Assembly (NCBI RefSeq): GCF_905475395.1
Contig: NC_058337.1
Span: forward strand, 98,264,368-98,328,367
Length of the DNA stretch: 64,000 nucleotides
Source of the DNA: Chrysoperla carnea
Taxonomy: Eukaryota; Arthropoda; Insecta; Neuroptera; Chrysopidae
Reading direction: 5' to 3'
A program made the translations under genes and the position numbers. Of this stretch, positions 61,214 to 64,000 are shown piece by piece (within the stretch, counting starts at the first letter, position 1; every line of letters begins with the position of its first letter). The notes below the pieces were generated by a model. That model worked only from the letters and a program-made list of their open reading frames with translations, searched no databases and was not told the DNA's origin.

Positions 61214-62586
61214 TTAATGTTTCTTATGTTCTGCATAGGTGTTTTAAATAAGATCATTTTGAATTGAACATCCTATATATATAATGTACTTTATAGTAAT
61301 AAACATAGCTATTTAAATATATTAAATTTTGAATTTTAATTTATAAAATAAGTTGGATCCGCCTTCAAGATATTGTGTTTTAAGTTTAAAATCAAAAATA
61401 TGTAATATGTAAGTCTATGAAGATAAAATAACAGTTTTTATTTGTTACATAAATAAATATAGCAACTAATTAATATTTATGATAATTTAAATTCTGATTC
61501 CATTATATTAGTGTGATTAATCATAATTTCACATTTCGCGATTAATCAAGGATGGCGAGTGACACGCGATTAGCGACTGAATTGTCCAATGCACTGTATG
61601 AAGTCATAATTGATTATTGAAAAATTTGTATATATTGGATGTATCATTTTAATCAACAATGAGAAAATCTAATACCCAGACTCTTACTCAGACTCGTAGC
61701 TGATTACAGATAAGAGCAACTTAATTTAGAAAGTGGTCCTTTATAAAAAACATAATTTATTCGAAACATTTTTTTTGTAAATTAAATAGATTAGGCAAAA
61801 AATTGAATATAAAAGTCTAACTTTTTTATAAAAGTAGTTGTTATAGTTGAATATAATTTTGATAATTCATAGTTGGTAATACATGGAAGAAAGCATGAAT
61901 GAATCGAGGTGGTGTTTGTAAGAAACATTCAAAGTTTATTGAAAATATTTTATCGTCTCTGACTGTTAATAATTCATTTAAAATGAAGTTACCCTAATTT
62001 TTGGACCAGTTAGGTTGCTTAAATGATAAATGTTGCAATGATTTTACCCTTCCTATCACTATTTTCTGGTAATGCTTTAACTTTGGGACACATTGCAGTT
62101 TTAAACGAATTCATTAATAATATAATTTACAATAATATGTAGGTTGTATGTGTATATTTTATGTAATTTAATTAAAATTCACAAATAATAAAAATACAAA
62201 ACTCAAAAATAACATGTCTAAAGGCAATAATAATATTACAAGGCAATATTAATACCACAACACTTATATTTAAATTTGAGGATACATATTATGCATATGA
62301 ATATGATTTAAGAATTATATTTTTCATTTTAATAAAAAACACGTCATTTAACAACAACAAAAAACTGCCCTGGACATATTTTAACGAATAAATATTGTTA
62401 TATCTGTTTAATGAAATATTATTTATTTATTTAGTTCAACAGATTATATTTCAAATCATCCTATTTTGTACTATTTCTATAAAGGATGTAGATAATATAG
62501 AGGTAATATCCTAAGTAGGAATTGCTATGCTTTACAATGGAATTGATGATAGAAAAGAAAAAACGAGCCATGATTTTTTCAGGCTA
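61214..62586. other. AT-rich intergenic DNA, nothing recognised
   Basis: It begins with TTAATG after the Harbinger end. No frame, RNA gene or repeat family seen elsewhere in the window. Confidence 0.5.
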
Positions 62587-62600
62587 GGACTATCAATCTA

Positions 62601-62858
62601 TTTCGAAGCCTTGCCATGCAAAATAAATCCAATCTGGGAAGCTTGGGCCTGGCAGTGTATCACGACTACTGCAGGAGCTGTCACAGTGGTGAGGAGGAGG
62701 AGACAATGTATCATCTTCTCTGTCACTGCCCAGCTCTTGTCATGAGGAGATGGACTTACTTGAGCCAGCCTCTCTTTGACGACCTCTTCGACCTGGAATT
62801 CGTCGACGTCAAAGCTCTCCTGATGTTCTTAAACAGCTCCAAATGGTTCATGGAGTAG
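62601..62858 (+). pseudogene. 5'-truncated LINE (non-LTR retrotransposon) C-terminal fragment
   Basis: The frame gives FRSLAMQNKSNLGSLGLAVY, then the Cys/His knuckle CRSCHSGEEEETMYHLLCHC, PALVMRRW, and LFDDLFDLEFVDVKALLMFL, ending SSKWFME and TAG. The C-x2-C ... E-E-E-T-x2-H-x2-C-x-CPAL pattern and the following DDL..L..VD...LL.F(L)..(T/S)xWF pattern are typical of the extreme C-terminus of insect LINE ORF2 proteins after the RNase H domain (R1/I/jockey group). Everything upstream (endonuclease, RT) is missing, as expected from incomplete reverse transcription. The clade cannot be fixed from this fragment. Confidence 0.82.
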
Positions 62859-62940
62859 TGGCCGGGAGTGGGCCAACCCTTTTTCGATATCACAACGGAC
62901 CCTATGGTCTTAGTGTGTCCCACCCCAAGACAGCCACTCT
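62859..62940 (+). other. LINE 3' untranslated tail
   Basis: GC-richer sequence GGCCGGGAGTGGGCCAACCC to AAGACAGCCACTCT between the LINE stop and the AACCT array. No poly(A) separates it from the array. Confidence 0.65.
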
Positions 62941-62960
62941 AACCTAACCTAACCTAACCT
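62941..62960. repeat. (AACCT)4, insect telomere-type pentamer at the LINE 3' end
   Basis: Four exact AACCT units follow the LINE tail without a gap. TTAGG/CCTAA is the ancestral insect telomere unit. The array is either the element's own 3' tail or part of its target. Confidence 0.9.
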
Positions 62961-64000
62961 TGCTTTAACTAGCCCTTTCTCAACCTTCAGTAACGAGTTT
63001 GCCTTAATTTGCTGGTTTTTGGCAAGAATAAAAATGGATAATAAAAGAAATCTTTATTTATCAGCCTTGCAAGTCTTGACCAAATTTAATAATATCCAAT
63101 CGAAAGTGCTTACAGAAACCGAAATTTGGGTATTTTTTGAAGGATTTGGCATTCGGCCGACACTCTTCGGTAATTGAATGATAAAACACATTGGTATAAA
63201 CCTACTTTCTGAAACGTTTGTAGGGGATGGAGCTGTGATCTTGCGATAGGTCAGCAGCATTAAAAAGTCAGATAGGTGGATTCAAACACCATAAGGGAGA
63301 TATTCAGGCTTATATACGATAATGTCGAACCACCCAGGGATGTCATAATTTATTTGAATGGCTAGGTAACATGTTAAGCATAGACAATGCAAGGCACCCA
63401 GTCAGAGATTGTGGCGAGAAACGTAGATAGTTGCTAGAAACGAGTAAATGGTGTACCTAAGACCACAGTAGAGTTAAAGTATTATACTTACTGCAATCCG
63501 CGATTTTTTCTGACAATACAACATTGGTGAAATTTTAAATAAAGGGCAATTAAAGTTTTGGCAGAATCTACTGCATTATGTTTGGTAATTTGAATTGTAA
63601 CTAAGAAGCAGGAAAAAGATCAGTGTTTCTCCCGAATTGAAAGATCAACTGGGATCTTCTGTATCTACTTGTGAACTTCTCTATATACACGTATGGCATG
63701 AATAGAAGTTTGGCTACCTCTTGCACACGGCAGGCGAAATCAGAGAACAGAGATTATGGATGTGTTAGTAATAGTATGACTTAATGACGATAATATCAAA
63801 CAATTTACAATTTTACACTCTTTCTAATTGAATCTTGGTTAATCTTGAGCAAAATTGAATGGTCTCTCTATGGAGTTGTATCTTTCCTTATCATCTATAT
63901 GGAAAATTCAAGATACTCTTTGGGCATTTAACTGTTTTAATGATCATTTTCCGTAATTGAGATTAACATGTATACAATATATTCAACACAGTTAACAGAT
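62961..64000. other. intergenic flank, nothing recognised
   Basis: Slightly less AT-rich than the introns. A 68-codon - strand open frame at 63054-63260 shows no motif I recognise. No exon, RNA gene or repeat end can be supported. Confidence 0.5.

Noticed and set aside
63054..63260. 68-codon - strand frame near the window end
   Set aside because: Proline and serine content is a little protein-like, but no family, partner exon or conserved block is recognisable.

Overview
The window is AT-rich nuclear DNA from an insect. The evidence is a spliced aristaless-type homeobox gene, very long introns full of small DNA transposons and Helitron-like repeats, a Penelope-like retroelement, a PIF/Harbinger transposon, and a LINE tail that runs into (AACCT)4, the insect telomere pentamer. 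The sequence does not fix the order or species. No bacterial features such as operons, Shine-Dalgarno sites or CRISPR arrays are present.

The only host protein-coding gene I can support is aristaless (al, ARX family) on the + strand. Three coding exons lie in the window: 3480-4026 (Gln/Asn/Gly-rich region plus homeodomain residues 1-31), 18925-18970 (a 46-nt exon, residues 31-46) and 50326-50877 (residues 47-60, Pro-rich tail, OAR motif, stop). The first of these opens in mid-codon, so at least one 5' exon and the promoter lie before position 1. The two internal introns are about 14.9 kb and 31.4 kb. They are filled with non-autonomous mobile elements: TTAA-flanked and TA-flanked foldback MITEs, Helitron-like elements with TC...CTAG ends in A|T sites, tandem repeats and simple repeats.

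Downstream of al (about 52-64 kb) is a transposon graveyard. A young Penelope-like element (52654-55684, - strand) keeps an almost complete RT plus GIY-YIG frame with one in-frame stop. Its two 213-bp direct repeats differ at one base, and each carries a predicted hammerhead ribozyme. It sits inside an older repeat that has a second copy at about 45.4-45.7 kb. A PIF/Harbinger relic (59736-61213) has a - strand DDE transposase half (premature stop, catalytic Glu replaced by Lys) head-to-head with a + strand MADF partner half (frameshift). Both are cut off at splice acceptors only 77 bp apart, which implies deletion of the central promoter and first exons. A 5'-truncated LINE C-terminus (about 62600-62960) follows.

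The most notable items are the paired hammerhead candidates, the nested insertions that allow relative dating, and the collapsed divergent Harbinger element. Nothing in the window clearly amounts to a new multi-gene system.
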